A DNA stretch of 64,000 nt. Origin: Cercis canadensis. Lineage: Eukaryota > Streptophyta > Magnoliopsida > Fabales > Fabaceae. The stretch lies in assembly GCA_003255065.1 (NCBI GenBank), contig QAOA01002275.1, positions 124,001 to 188,000 of the forward strand, in the 5' to 3' direction. The notes under the pieces are model-generated. The model was not told the origin of the DNA. It saw nothing but the letters and a program-made list of their open reading frames with translations, and ran no database searches. The number at the start of each line of letters is the position of its first letter. Position 1 is the first letter of the stretch. This document shows, in pieces, positions 1-13,000 of this stretch. Both the position numbers and the translations under genes were made by a program.

Positions 1-318
1 TAGTGGTAGGTCACATTTATCATATTATAGTGGTAACATAAGGGTACGTAGGATTGAACATCTTAATACCATAAACTCAGTACTTCTTTAACATCATTCT
101 AGAGATTGGCCCTTTTGAATAGTATACAAGAGTTTTGGTCCTTCCAGTAATGACCTCCTGTGCCCCTTTAAAACTGATATAGACACATAGGTTTATATAC
201 AAAGTCTTCAAAAGCAATGTCTGGACATGGAATTATGAGTAGTCTTTTTCTTAATCAGTTTAAATGAATTTGTAAATCTTTTCACCCATATTGAGAATCA
301 TTATGTTTTTCTGTACAG

Positions 319-3300
319 AGAGATTGAATCTTAGAGTGGCTAGTGAATATAAATATCTTAATCAGAGTGACTCCATGACAATTGATGGTGTTGATGATGC
401 TCGAAAATTTCATAAGCTGATGGTAAATTACTAGACTGTACATTTGGTGATACCCTCTTCAACTTTGTTTATAGCTTTCTAAGATCTCTTCATGTCAATT
501 TTCATATTCTTTTGGCATCTTCTCTTTCCCCAGAAAGCACTGGATGTTGTTCGAATTAGCAAAGAGGATCAAGAACTAGTCTTTAAGATGCTTGCTGCAA
601 TACTATGGCTGGGAAATATATCATTCCAAGTAACTGACAATGAAAATCATGTTGAGGTGGTGGATGATGAAGGTAAGATTCATAACCTTGGTATCATGAC
701 TCTTTGCACATTGTCTGTCTTTTGTATGCTATTTCAGTGGTATTTAATACTTAAAAGCTTGTTGGGACTTGCTTGGATCTGTTGCATTGTGATATGCTAT
801 AAGGAGTCAAACTTTTTAGTCTTGTATTGTGTTTGAGTGGGCTTTTGGAGTGGTTCATGTTGAATAACATAGTAACATATGAGGATATATATGAAAGCTC
901 ATTTACAACGTAAAATTGATGAAAATTGACTTATGTTTAATATTTCTTTTGCAGCTGTATTTAGTGCTGCCCAGTTGATGGGTTGCAGTTCCCAGGTGTT
1001 AATGGTAGCTTTAACTATCCGCAAAATCCAAGCTGGCAAGGATACTATTTCCAAAAGATTGACATTGTGGCAGGTCTGGTTATTACTTAAACAATTCAAT
1101 TCGTTTAATTTCTACAGTTCCTAAATGCACTAGATTCAATAAATTTTTTTCTTACTCTATGTTCAGGCAATAGACACAAGGGATGCATTGGCAAAATTTA
1201 TTTATGCAAGTTTGTTTGACTGGCTTGTAGAACAAGTTAACAAGTCACTTGAAGTGGGTAAACAACGTACAGGGAGATCTATAAGTATCCTTGATATCTA
1301 TGGTTTTGAGTCATTCCAGGTATGCAATTTGTATGTGTGTAATGATGCTTCAAACAATGCTTGTACATGTTCTAATGGTTTCATGTTTTTCACCAGAAAA
1401 ATAGCTTTGAACAGTTCTGTATAAACTATGCTAATGAAAGGCTTCAACAACATTTCAACCGGCATCTATTTAAACTTGAGCAGGAGGTGAGTATTTATGT
1501 TAAGCTTTAAGATTGCTGGGTATTCAGATGCTGAGTTCCTTAAATTTATATGCTATATAGTTCCCGGAATTTTCTTTTATGTGCACATGAATTGTTTTAA
1601 GACTTCTGTTATAATTGCTGGGTTGTAAAAGCTTTGGCTTTGGAGTTTTTAAAGACTTAGCATCTAGATTAGGTAATTGGTCTGATAATCTGTTCAGTTG
1701 TAATAATATATTGAGAATCTCTCAAGTTTGACTCTGTATATCACATGCCTTTTATATACTCTTTCTGATTGGTTTATTTGTTTTCAAATCTTAAATAATA
1801 AATTCTGATAATCAACCTTATATATATACCTATATAGTTGTGTATTACTTTTTTTATCTTTGTCTTCTATTAAGTTCCAGTTTGAGAAATAGGTCATATC
1901 ACATTCTAGGCATGTGGTGTGATACAGAATGTTGAATAGTCATGATATGTATAACAGAAAATTGCAATTTACATCTTTTTCTTTCCCAGGAATATGAATT
2001 GGATGGCGTAGATTGGACTAAAGTAGATTTTGAGGACAATCAAGAATGCTTGGATCTCTTTGAGAAGGTACTTATAGGGGTTCCATCCTTCTAAAGCATT
2101 TGTCTATTATTCCACACATTAATCTTTATTAAAACGTAGACTATTTCCATATAAAATATGTAATGGATTCAGGTCCCTATGTTGGCTGCAGTTTACATTA
2201 ATTTAGTTTATGATTGCTGCACATTCTGTAATTTGTTGTGAACTATGCAGAAACCTCTGGGACTACTCTCTTTGTTGGATGAGGAATCAAATTTCCCCAG
2301 GGCAACTGATCTAACATTTGCCAACAAACTTAAACAGCACCTGAATGCAAGTCCTTGCTTTAAAGGAGAAAGAGGCAGGGCTTTCAGTGTTCGTCACTAT
2401 GCAGGGGAGGTTAGTTTCTGCTCAGTTTTTAAGGAGCTCTGAGATTTGGTTGCTAGAAAATCTAGTTTAATTTTAGCCTCGAGTCAAATAGATTATTCAA
2501 TTTACTTGTTTTGGCTTTGCACTCATTCCCAAATAACACAATTATATACAGAAAACTAATAAATTATGTATTTGAGTAAACCTGCTTACTAATGATTTAC
2601 TCATACTAGAACTTTTTGAAACATATATCTTTCAAAGATTGAACATATTATGCATAAGGTAAAAGTGATTTACTAGTAGTTATCAGAAAATCATGCATTT
2701 TGTTTTTTTTATTCTGGGCCTTTTGATTTGTGCAGAATGTGAATTGTGGAAGTTAATTTTGTATTTATGTTTGTGATTTACTGACATCTGCCCCTCTATT
2801 AGGTTTGGTATGATACAAATGGTTTTCTGGAAAAGAACAGAGATCCACTACCTTCTGATTCCATTCAGCTTCTATCATCATGTAGTTGTCAACTGCTGCA
2901 GTTGTTTGCCTACAAAATGCTTAACCACTCTCAGAAACAATCAAATTCCTTCCAGATTGGTGCACTAGACACACAAAAGCAGAGTGTTGGCACAAAGTTT
3001 AAGGTATTCTTGTAGCATTCCTTATTTCAATGTCTTGAATATCTAAAAAGAAATGATTGTGTTATAATTTATTACAGAAGATTGTGACATGGTGATTTGT
3101 GAGAGATAATTATGGACAATGAACTATATCCTGAACATTACATTATTTGAAAATGTAGAGTATGTGGATGTTTGGACTATATTGAGAAATAAATGAAATG
3201 CCATCATTTGGGGAAAATATCTGACAACTCTCTCTTTTTTCTTTTAGGGTCAATTGTTCAAGTTGATGCATCAGTTGGAGAACACCACACCTCACTTTAT

Positions 3301-6147
3301 TCGCTGCATAAAGCCAAATACTAAGCAGCTCCCTGGCGCATTTGATGAAGACCTTGTCTTACAACAGCTCAGGTGTTGTGGAGTTTTAGAGGTTGTCAGA
3401 ATTTCAAGGGCTGGATATCCTACTCGAGTGACACATCAAGAGTTTGCCAGAAGGTAGTGGAGAAACCTCCTTTAGGTTTTAGATTCTCTTTAATGCTGTA
3501 TTGATTTTTTTGCCTGCATGTGTTTAGGTATGGGTTTCTGCTTTCTGAGGCCAACGTATCCCAGGATCCATTAAGCACCTCCGTTGCTGTTTTGCAACAA
3601 TCTAATATCCCTCCTGAAATGTACCAAGTTGGCTACACCAAACTGTATCTCCGAACAGGGCAGGTATGTCTCTGTATTGGTAGTACTACTTTCTTCTTCC
3701 TGTTTTCTAATCGTGTATGTCAGATATAATAATTTGCTCATGATTTGATATTAAAGGCATATTTCATGCTTTTCACTTCTCATTCAAGAGGCCTATTTGT
3801 AGACTATTTATTGAATTAAAAAGCAAAGAGGCCCATGGTTGAGATGTAGATTCTGTACCAAGAGTCATCATATTGAGAGCTGAAGCATGGTTAACTTGAC
3901 TTGTCATGACAGTCAATTTGCAGTGAAAAAAATATACCAATTGAGTATTTGTTTGGGAACTATGAATTTGTTTGCTCCATAAAATATTAAATTGTATGCT
4001 GCATTTAAGAGCAGTGACTTAAATGTCTTGTTTCAGCTTGATTTTAGGTTCATTCATGTAATGGTTTATCTAACTTGGTTATTCTTGTGTTTCCGTTGGT
4101 TTTGTAGATTAGTGTACTGGAGGATAGGAGAAAACAGGTTATGGAAGGAATACTTGGGGTCCAAAAAAGCTTTCGTGGTCACCAAGCTCGCCGATATTTC
4201 CATGAACTTAAGATTGGAGCGATAACATTGCAATCATGTAATGCAAGTCTATCTTTCAACTTTAGTTACAGTTGAATCAAAGTACCCTGCTGATTCTAGA
4301 TTTTTCTGCAAATTTTTCATAAATGTTTTTCATAAAAGGATAGTGATATAAAAAGAAATCTCTGCAAAGTTTTCTTGTATTCTTTTGAATCTTTATCTTG
4401 AAGACTTAATTGATATTTTTGTATAAGGAGCTTTATATGCCTAAACTGGAGGCTGAAATCCTTGTTCCTAGTGATTGTTTAATTTTCCTTTCTTTGTTGA
4501 TACTCCACAACCTTGTATCTTGATTGCTTACTTGGTGGAAGTTGCTTTTACATTGCATGATTGCAGTTATTCGTGGAGAAAATGCTAGAAGGAAATATGA
4601 TGTTTTGGTGAAGTGTTCTGTAGCTATTGCTTCTGAAAAGCTTAAGGAGATCGAGGCAATCATACTATTACAATCTGGTAAGTGTGATTCTGTTTATTGT
4701 CAAGTTTACCGTTGATGGGGGTTGCATGTAGTTTTCTTATTATGCATTACCTTTTCATGCAGTAATTCGTGGGTGGCTTGTTCGGAGGCATGCTAGTCGC
4801 ATGCATAAATTAAAGAAATATCCTGAAAACACAAAATCCAAGCGGAAGTCGCGTTCGAAGATAACAGAAGTGAAGGTACCTTACCATGCATTTTTCAATT
4901 TAGAAATATACACTATACATATGGTTTCCTTGTTTGCTCTTTATAAGAATCTTTTTTAAATGAATATAGTTTATTTTGTCTCGTGATTTAGTAAAACTCC
5001 CAACCACTCAAGATGATAAGGTCTTACATTTGGGTTTAGCAGGATAAGTCCAAAGAGCAGGCTCAGAATCTGCCTTCAGCTTTAGCAGAGCTCCAAAGGC
5101 GGGTTGTCAAAGCAGAAGCAACTCTGGAGCAGAAGGAAGAAGAAAATGCTGAATTGAGGGAACAACTAAAACAATTTGAGACTAGGTGGATTGAATATGA
5201 GTCAAAGATGAAATCAATGGAGGAAATGTGGCAAAAACAGATGGCATCTTTGCAAGTAGGTTTGCAGTTCATGCAAGTCTTCAATTTTTAACATACTCGT
5301 GAATGTTGCCGAGGTTGAAATGGATGCTACTAACTGATCTGATCAAAACCGATCTTTCATCTGGTTGATTTTCCTGTGAACCCCTATTTGTGAATGATTG
5401 AAATTCCTCCTCCCCCTTGCCTAACTGAATAATTGCACTTGGATCACCAGTGTTACTGTCTTATCAAAGAAGACTCAGCAGTGGAACTGGTTTGATATTA
5501 AGATGATTTTACCTTTGAGATTGTCATTGCTAGTAAGAAAAAGCCAATGCTGAGAAAATAATCCATTTGATTTTCTGGTCAACCTTGAATTTTTGGCACC
5601 TTATTTACTGAATAAGATGCATGGCGCTTTTAGATTTAACTTTCATTCTATAAGATTCTCATTGCCAATTTCAATGCAGATGAGTCTTTCTGCTGCTAGA
5701 AAGAGCCTTGCTTCTGACAACAGTGCCGGTCACCCTGGAAGACATGATGTTGTATCACCTCGCTGCTATGATTCTGAAGATGCTACTTCCATGGGATCTC
5801 GAACGCCTGGTGGGAGCACACCCATCAAGTTTTCTTGTCTCTCTGATAATGGAACAGGAAGAGAGCGTAATGGTACTTTGGCTGCGGTCTCAAATCTGAT
5901 AAAGGAATTTGAGCAGCGGAGACAGGCATTTGATGATGATGCCAAGGCTCTGGTCGAGGTCAAATCTGGGCATTCTGGCAGCATGAATCCTGATGAAGAA
6001 CTTCGAAAACTTAAACATAGGTTTGAGGGATGGAAGAAAGACTATAAGGTTAGAATACGAGAAACAAAAGTGCGGCTTCATAAATTAGGGAATTCAGATG
6101 TGGAAAAAAGTCGTCGGAAATGGTGGGAGAAGTTAAGCTCAAGATAG
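319..6147 (+). CDS. Myosin VIII heavy chain (ATM1/ATM2-like), 5' part outside window
   Basis: Actin-based motor of the plant class VIII, which acts at plasmodesmata, new cell plates and endocytic sites. Fifteen exons with GT..AG borders: 319-422, 534-672, 955-1073, 1167-1319, 1397-1486, 1990-2067, 2251-2409, 2803-3003, 3248-3453, 3528-3663, 4108-4237, 4567-4677, 4763-4875, 5043-5255, 5680-6147. They join in frame to about 805 residues; family members have about 1,150, so roughly the first 350 (P-loop, switch I) lie upstream. Visible motor motifs are DIYGFESF (relay), [20 protein letters not shown], the actin-binding HFIRCIKPN and the converter [11 protein letters not shown]. Three IQ-like calmodulin sites follow ([36 protein letters not shown]), then a short coiled coil (exon 14) and the basic class VIII tail ending [11 protein letters not shown]. 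Class VIII is clear from the tail and the short coiled coil; ATM1 versus ATM2/VIIIB is not resolved. Bases 1-318 are intron. Confidence 0.95.
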
Positions 6148-6885
6148 CATCCTCGTATTTAAACATTCTCTTTGTTGAAGTATAGGAAAGCTGAAGATAA
6201 CTAGGCAAAAATGGCAAAATGAATATTGTCATGAACTGCCTATGTCCCTTTCAAGGAGCTGTTTCTTCTGTATTGTATAGGAGCACCTGATAGGTGTTTC
6301 CATTATCCAAGTTGTTGAAGGGAAAGAAATCGTGTATCTACCAATTTTGTTACATGGTGGAGTTTTATAGGTTGTGCATAGTTGTAGACTTGTAGGATTG
6401 CATAGTTCTATTGATTAGTATAGTTTGCTCATGTATATTCTGTTGGTACCAATGTAATGTGTAACTCAGTCCCGAAGAAATTAATAGTAAGTGTTGATAT
6501 CTTCATTGTAAGAGAAAAAACAAATCATAACTTCGACTGCTTATGATATGTCTATGACTGCACTCTTCTCATTAATTTCATGGAATAAATAGAAGTTTAA
6601 TTAATACAACTCTAATCTAACCGTAGATGATTGTCGATCTTAGTCATATAGTGTTGTGATTATAATGTTGGAAACTAGAGATAATTGCTAGTCAAGCATA
6701 TTTAGGTAGATAACTAGCTTGCAACACATTTCATTACTGTTCTTTTGCACAGGTAAATACCAGTCTCCCCGATATAAATGATGCTGAGGAAGTTCACTAA
6801 TCTGATAATCATCAGGGCAACAATGTACACAGAATAAATCTCATTGTTTCATCATTCACAGAAAACAAGCTTTTAGAAATCTAGT
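6148..6885. other. Convergent intergenic region (3' UTRs of myosin VIII and LHCB3)
   Basis: The myosin stop (6147) and the LHCB3 stop (6886) face each other across about 740 bp. The stretch must hold both 3' UTRs. I see no other gene in it and no unambiguous poly(A) signal that would fix either transcript end. Confidence 0.6.
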
Positions 6886-8150
6886 TTAAGATCCTGGCAC
6901 AAACTTGGTGGCATAGACCCAAGCATTGTTAGCCACTGGGTTGTCAAGGTGGTCTAAGAGGTTCTCGAGGGGACCTTTTCCAGTAACAATAGCTTGGACA
7001 AAGAAGCCAAACATAGAGAACATAGCCAACCTGCCATTCTTGATTTCCTTGACTTTGAGTTCAGCAAATGCGACAGGATCATCAGCAAGGCCGAGAGGGT
7101 CGAAGTATTGGCCACCAGGGTAGAGGTCGTTGCCCTCGCCAACGCCGGGAAGGCCATTGATGCGGAATCCCTCAACAAGACCCATGAGAACAACTTGGAA
7201 TCCTAGTACTGCTAGAATGCTTTGAGCATGAACAAGGTTGGGGTTCCCCAAATAATCAAGCCCACCTTCTGAGAATATCTGAGCTCCAGCTTTGAACCAC
7301 ACTGGTTCCTTGAAGTCCACTCTAAGCCACTTCTCAAGAACTTCAGGGGTGATGCACCCTAGTGCTCCAAGCATAGCCCAACGTCCATGGATCACCTTAT
7401 TTCAGAAAACAATTTCGGATACGTATTATTACCATCGTCAGAGTGGGAATTATGACAAATTATATAAACCTATGTTAAATGTCTGATTTAAGTTTCAATT
7501 GAATGATACAAAACCACCAAGAAACAAGATTCTTACAGCAGAAAAGCAATTAAATTTCAGGTTTCCTACAATTGGGTTTTTCCTGAAGAAGAATTATACT
7601 TTCGTCATCGAAGGCAAAGTTCAGATTTTTATGCTAAAAGGCTTTCTACATCAGCTTGATGAACGATATTAGTGCAAAGCAACAAAATTCTGCAACTTGA
7701 TCTTGGACAATCAAAGTCATTAAAAAAGGAACAAGAGAGAGAGTCTCTTAATTGCAGTATCAAGCATAAAGGCTTACCTCAAGAGCCCTGTTCTTGGCAA
7801 ATGCTTCTGGATCAGCAGATAAACCAGCAGTGTCCCATCCATAATCCCCTGGGAATTCTCCATTCAAGTATGAAGGGGTCTGAGCTGAAAAGGGTCCCAA
7901 GTATTTCACTCTGTCTGGTCCATACCACAATTCATTGCCCTGCTCATTCACAAACACAAGTCCATGCATAAGCCACACAGCGACATTAAAAGCTGTAACA
8001 GAGAAAGTGAGGAAGAGGTTTGGAAAGTACCATTGTGTATTTCCCAGTTCCCATGGAGACAACATCTCTAAGAGAGTTGGTGTTGGTTCCCTTGCTTTGG
8101 CCAAGGAAAGGGGTGGGTTTAAGGACGGTGCTAGAGAGTGTTGATGCCAT
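6886..8150 (-). CDS. LHCB3: Chlorophyll a/b-binding protein of LHCII type III (LHCB3)
   Basis: Trimer subunit of the photosystem II antenna. It binds chlorophyll a/b and xanthophylls in the thylakoid membrane and links the M trimer to the core through CP24. Three exons on the minus strand: 8031-8150, 7778-7939, 6886-7395, joining in frame to 263 residues (family about 265). The first 40 codons give the transit peptide ([18 protein letters not shown]) and the short mature N terminus ending GKYTM. Exon 2 begins [17 protein letters not shown]; the lack of the phosphorylatable Thr-rich N terminus of LHCB1/2 and the WYGPDR start mark type III. Exon 3 carries helix 1 residues ([11 protein letters not shown]), [17 protein letters not shown], and helix 3 ([20 protein letters not shown]) with the Glu/Arg ligand pair, ending KFVPGS. 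Apparently intact and functional. It is expected to be light-induced, but I can point only to a plausible TATA box. Confidence 0.97.
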
Positions 8151-8218
8151 GACTCCCAAGCTCCCAGGTACTTGTGTTTAACTTGAACCTTAATTGCTCA
8201 AAAAAGATCCTAAGAATT

Positions 8219-8226
8219 GTTTATAG
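8219..8226 (-). promoter_or_regulatory. Candidate TATA box of LHCB3
   Basis: On the minus strand the sequence reads CTATAAAC, about 70 bp before the LHCB3 start codon, which suits the short 5' UTR typical of LHCB genes. Further upstream a CCAAT on the minus strand (near 8345-8350) is a common LHCB promoter element. Position and sequence only; not proven. Confidence 0.4.
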
Positions 8227-9039
8227 AAGTGTGTAGAAAGGGAGACTGAGTGTAGCATCATATGTAGCAAAGAGAATGAGAGGGATGAGTGGCTTGGAAC
8301 ACGAGAGTGGGAACTTGTGGTAGGGAAGGGGTGGTTTGAAGCAACCAATGAGAAGGCTTTAAAGGATTTTAAGTATCTCCAACTCTATATCTTTCTATCC
8401 ACATTTTATCTTTGCCAAACATACATAATTTTGTCTTTTTGTTATATTTATTTGTATATCCTATTTTTTCCAAGGGAAAACTTAAGGTGTATTTAGAATG
8501 GCGTTACGGGTGAATGCGCAAGTATAATTATTATCATGTTGCTTATCTTACTTCAGAGTAAAACCAACCATATATTTGTGGGCTTCCAATACAAACACAT
8601 ATTTTTCAGAAGGCAATAAAAAATAACTACTGTTGAAGCCGTCTCCTCAGAGGTGAGAACTACTATTGAAGTTTAAAAAATCCAGTAAGGTATAAAAAAT
8701 TAAAAATTATGAACTTCCAACGGAGCCCAAGAAAGGAAAAAGCCTAGGATGCCATTGAAGGCTTAAAGGGGGAAAAACACAGAAAAAAACCAAGAATGGC
8801 ATGGATGGAAGGGAACAAATAAAGGGTTTTATTTTTATAATGAAAAAGTAAAGGTTAAGAAAAATAAAAACTCTCCTTGGGGTTGGGGCCTCAAGAAAAG
8901 TACAAAGTTAAAACTTTTTTTTTCTACTGAATCAAAGTGTACCAAAAACGTCATAAAGAGAACCCAGAAAGGGCAAAGACCCAGTTTAGAACTACCTTTT
9001 GGGCCTCAGAAAAGTCAAAAATAAAAACCGAGCAAGAAG
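8227..9039. other. LHCB3 upstream region, no gene
   Basis: Promoter side of LHCB3 followed by AT-rich sequence up to the tRNA gene. No reading frame with recognisable protein similarity and no clear repeat were found here. Confidence 0.5.
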
Positions 9040-9044
9040 AAAAA
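9040..9044 (-). terminator. Pol III terminator of tRNA-Phe
   Basis: A run of five A on the plus strand, that is TTTTT on the transcribed strand, directly follows the last tRNA base. This is a minimal RNA polymerase III terminator with almost no 3' trailer. Confidence 0.75.
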
Positions 9045-9069
9045 TGCGGTGAGCGTGGATCGAACACGC

Positions 9070-9112
<43 letters not shown>

Positions 9113-9117
9113 CCCGC
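9045..9117 (-). tRNA. tRNA-Phe (GAA), nuclear
   Basis: The 73-nt minus-strand sequence folds as a standard cloverleaf. It has acceptor start GCGGGGA, A box TAGCTCAGTTGGGAGAGC, anticodon loop CTGAAGA with anticodon GAA, B box GTTCGATCC, and ends CACCGC plus discriminator A. There is no intron. It matches the known plant cytosolic tRNA-Phe. Upstream on the transcribed strand are an AT-rich TATAATAT stretch and a CAA just before position 1, both usual for plant tRNA genes. Single copy in this window. Confidence 0.97.
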
Positions 9118-10080
9118 TTGATGTTTCTTGGGCTGTAAAGATATTATAAATATCCATTATATATTTCTTATTTGTACCACAACTCTCCTTTTCTTTTTCG
9201 ACTCTGAAAACATTTGCATCAACAATTTGGAAAACACAGCAAGAGACCAATGTAAGACTTTTTTTATAGGAAAAACTTACCACCCAGGCACCGAAAAAGG
9301 AAAAAAAAAAAAAAAAAANAAAAAAAAAAAAAAAAAAAAAACCTTTCATTATATCTTTGAGGATCTAGGTACTACTGATTAGAGTCATGGCTGTAAGGCT
9401 CCACCAAGATTAAACCCCAATCAAACGTGTTACAAAAAGGTCAGCCTATCAGCTGAGTTGTCAACTCAGGTCTCTCTCTCATCCTATTACAACTTGATTT
9501 CACATGTGGCCTTCAACTTCCTTTTCTTTTTATGAAAATTTTGGGCTTCAACATGTCCTCGAAGTTTTGGTTATCTAATGTGGAAGGGAACCCAAAATAA
9601 TTGGATTGGACGCTTCTTTTATTTTTTTTATTTTTTTGGCACTCAATAAGTTTTTTACTTCCCTCCAACATTTTGAACTCCATGTCCTAACCCCCAATTC
9701 CAACGGTCAAATGTTCTCAAGGCCGCGCTGTCTTCATTAATGTATTTCCCCGATGGATCTCGGCATCGTGCAATCGATCCTAACCGTCCAAAAAGATCGA
9801 TCCCCGCCATACACTAAATTCCGTCCTAACATCAGACGGCGGTTAAGCTTCACAATGAAATCTACTTTGCACAACCGGAAACGTCGTCGTTTCATTATGC
9901 GTCTTCCTTGGCACGCCACGCCATGCTCTCTGGCCTCTGCTGCATAGAAGAGCAAGACTAGAAAGAGCCAACAAAGCCAGAGGAAATGTGGAGATTCTCT
10001 CGTTCGGGCTCCCTATGAGGCACTGTGGTTTCTGAATCTGCAGAGCAAGATTCAGAACATTTCCGAAGAATCTTTGAACC
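9118..10080. other. Intergenic region with homopolymer gap; 5' UTR and promoter of next gene
   Basis: Contains a poly-A tract with one N (9301-9342, N at 9319), probably a sequencing or assembly limit. Then comes unique sequence that becomes less AT-rich from about 9720, consistent with the promoter and 5' UTR of the gene starting at 10081. Short frames here have no recognisable similarity. Confidence 0.5.
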
Positions 10081-13000
10081 ATGGAAGGTTCAAAGAAAGA
10101 GATAGTGATCAAGAAAGCAGATGATCACTGGGCTTTCCTGGTATTCGACCGTTTCCTTGTCCTTTCGGGGTTTTCGTAGGGTTTTATTCATCACCTATTC
10201 GATTCTTCGATTTGTTTTGATAATCATTAGGAATAATCTCGTTTTTGCGTCTGCAGATTTTGTTTCTTCATTTCATCATTTGGTTATATATGTGACAATC
10301 TCGGATATCACTTTCTATTCATTCCTTTGTCACTTCGTGCGATATTTGGTGCGACGCTGATGTACTTTGAGGTTTCACCGCGTCTAGATTGGAAAAACTT
10401 GGAAGAGTTAACGGATCTATTTACTGTGTGATCTGATCATTATTTTTTCTTGTTTGGTTTTTGGTTTTTGGTTTCGTGGTTCCATGGGGCTTTTGTTAAT
10501 TTTCTGTCGTTTTCAGATTTGGTGTTTGCGCTCTTGATGATAAGGCTGAACGCTGACATTTGGTGTGAAAATTTATATATCTAGTTTAGAAGTTTATTTC
10601 TGCCTTTTTGATTGCTGAGGAAATGTGTAAAAGGAAAACAAGTTGAAGTTGAAGTTACGCCTTTGGTTTCTCACTTTCTTGTTGTGTAAATGCTAGTGAA
10701 CTTAGAACTTAATAATCTTATAATCCATTCAATTTTGGTGTAAAGCTGAAGAAATTTTAGATTCATGAGATTTATACAATATGCTCTCACTCTGTATCTC
10801 TCTCTCTCTATTTATTATTGGATGGATGTATTCATATTCTCTTAGATTTTGTTATCGTATCCTAGGCGACATCATTGCTTCTGAACCATGATTTGCTGTT
10901 GCTTTTGGTATGTTGCCTGACATGCAGGAACATATTGAAGCACCTATGTGGGTAGATTTGACTTTAGAAGCTAAGTCTTGTGAGGAGGACATGTGAGTTG
11001 TCCATTCGATATTGATAGGATTCCCGTTTCTTCAAAGTTTATCAAATTACATTTGTTTGGTACCAACTGTATCTTTTTGTTGCATTGCAGAAGTGATGAC
11101 TGGTTCAACACAAGCCACCTGTAAGCATCCTTTTGCATATCTTCAGATTTGCCATGTTAAGACTTGGCATTCTTGTAAGTGGAGTTTGAGTATAAAATTG
11201 GTAACCGTTCAAATAATTTTCAGGTTCCACCAGTGGTCTTCTAGCCAGTTAAAATCTAAATTTTCTCATCCCGGTGATGAGGTAATGACATCAGAAGTTG
11301 ACTTTCAAGGACCACCTTCGCCAGAGCTTCCATCTTCAGTCTCAAGATCAAGAGGTAAACATTACAAGAGCAAGAAGTGGAGAGGTGGTAATTTGGATAT
11401 TTTGTTAGACAAGCAGCATGCAGCGAGGGGTTTAAGTCAGAGATTCTTCCAGGCAGATTCCAGCAGTGATCAAGAAGTGAAACCCAAATCAAATGTTATC
11501 AGGCAAAAAGGAGTGTCAAGTGCAAAACTGGGGTTGCGTTTTGAAAGCAATGCAAGTGGAAATATGTCTTCTAACCGTACTAACCCTATGGCCACTTGCA
11601 GGAATCCAACGATTAGTTTAAGTTCTGTGGATAACAGCACTAGTAAAAGCACCAGAAGCACAATTACATCTGTGAATACTTATCAACAGGGAAAATGTAT
11701 GGAGGTGTCAAGTCAACCATGCCATCTGAATAGTGGACCTTTGTCATTTAGGAGTATTAATCTTAGGAAAACCTGTGTTACGAAGAAAGAGTTAAGAATA
11801 GAGACTGATGGTGATAGCAGGCAATCAAGGGGCCGTAAATCATCTTCTGGGAAGTCTAGTGTTGGGTCAAGTTCAAACTCTAGTTATGAAGCTAAGTTAG
11901 CATCAAAGCAGCATATAGAGAAAATAATCGGAGGTACAGAGGTCGCCAGGATGGATCTTACATCTAAGAACAGATGCAAGCCTTCTAACGTATCCAGGGC
12001 ATCTACTATTCTGGTTGAGGGAGCGAAATCTAGTAACAGAAGGGAAATCAATTTTGCAAAGCCAGTCTACCATAGAGCTGCAAAACCAATGGTAAGAAGC
12101 TGCAGAGTCCTTATTTCACCTGTCTGTTTAATCATCTTATAAAATAATACTAAGCTCTAGCTATTGTACATGGCTCTTTGATGAATCAACTCAAACCTAT
12201 TCTATTCACAGCAGAGATTAATTGAATATTGGGAAGTGTTTCCATCTAATGATTGTCAATTGCATGGCTGCATCTACTTTAATCAGGATCCCCCTCCCGT
12301 ACATTGAATTAAATGTTTTGCTCCTCTGTTTTGTGTTTTCAGTTAACAGTTCTCTTGCAAATTAATATTAGCTTTACTAGTAATCATCAAAATTTAAAAT
12401 TTGAAGACGAGTGTTTTGAACTATAAAATATGTTATCAGGATGCTATATGTATTGTTGTACAGGTCCAATATCAGACAACACGTTTGAGGGCTTTGTCAC
12501 CTGGCAGGGTCAGTAAACAAAACTCTTCTATTTTTGCTAAGGAGAAACTAGGAACTGGAAAAGTCAGTAGTTTGGCAGGCAAGGGAAAAGAGAATGCTGC
12601 AAGGAGTGTGGCAATGCATCAGAAATTCAGTGAAAGAGCTGTTCCTGCCGGGGGCGTGGTCACTGCTCAGATAATCACGGAACAGAAAGTTCTGCAGAAG
12701 GGTGGCAGAGCAGGATTAGGTTCTTCAAAAATACTGGTAATTATGGTCAATTGATTAGGTTCACTTTTCTTTTGTTCTGTTTCGTTTTATTCTGAAAGCA
12801 TCTAATTTTCATACTTCTGTCAGACTTTTAATATTTGATGAACTCTACTTAATGAAAAAAAATATAGATTAAAAGATTTTAACCCTCTTGAAAGTAACCT
12901 AATGTGAGCAAACACAATCCCTTATATATGATAGGGAAGATCTTAAATACATGCCTTCCAATAGAAATTGGCTGTCATAGTTTTACTTGAAATATTTATG

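Noticed and set aside
11012..11223. Apparent N terminus of the long frame at 11012
   Set aside because: It runs through two introns. The conserved-looking coding exons (10081, 10928, 11091) splice in frame to 11224 and give a better start.
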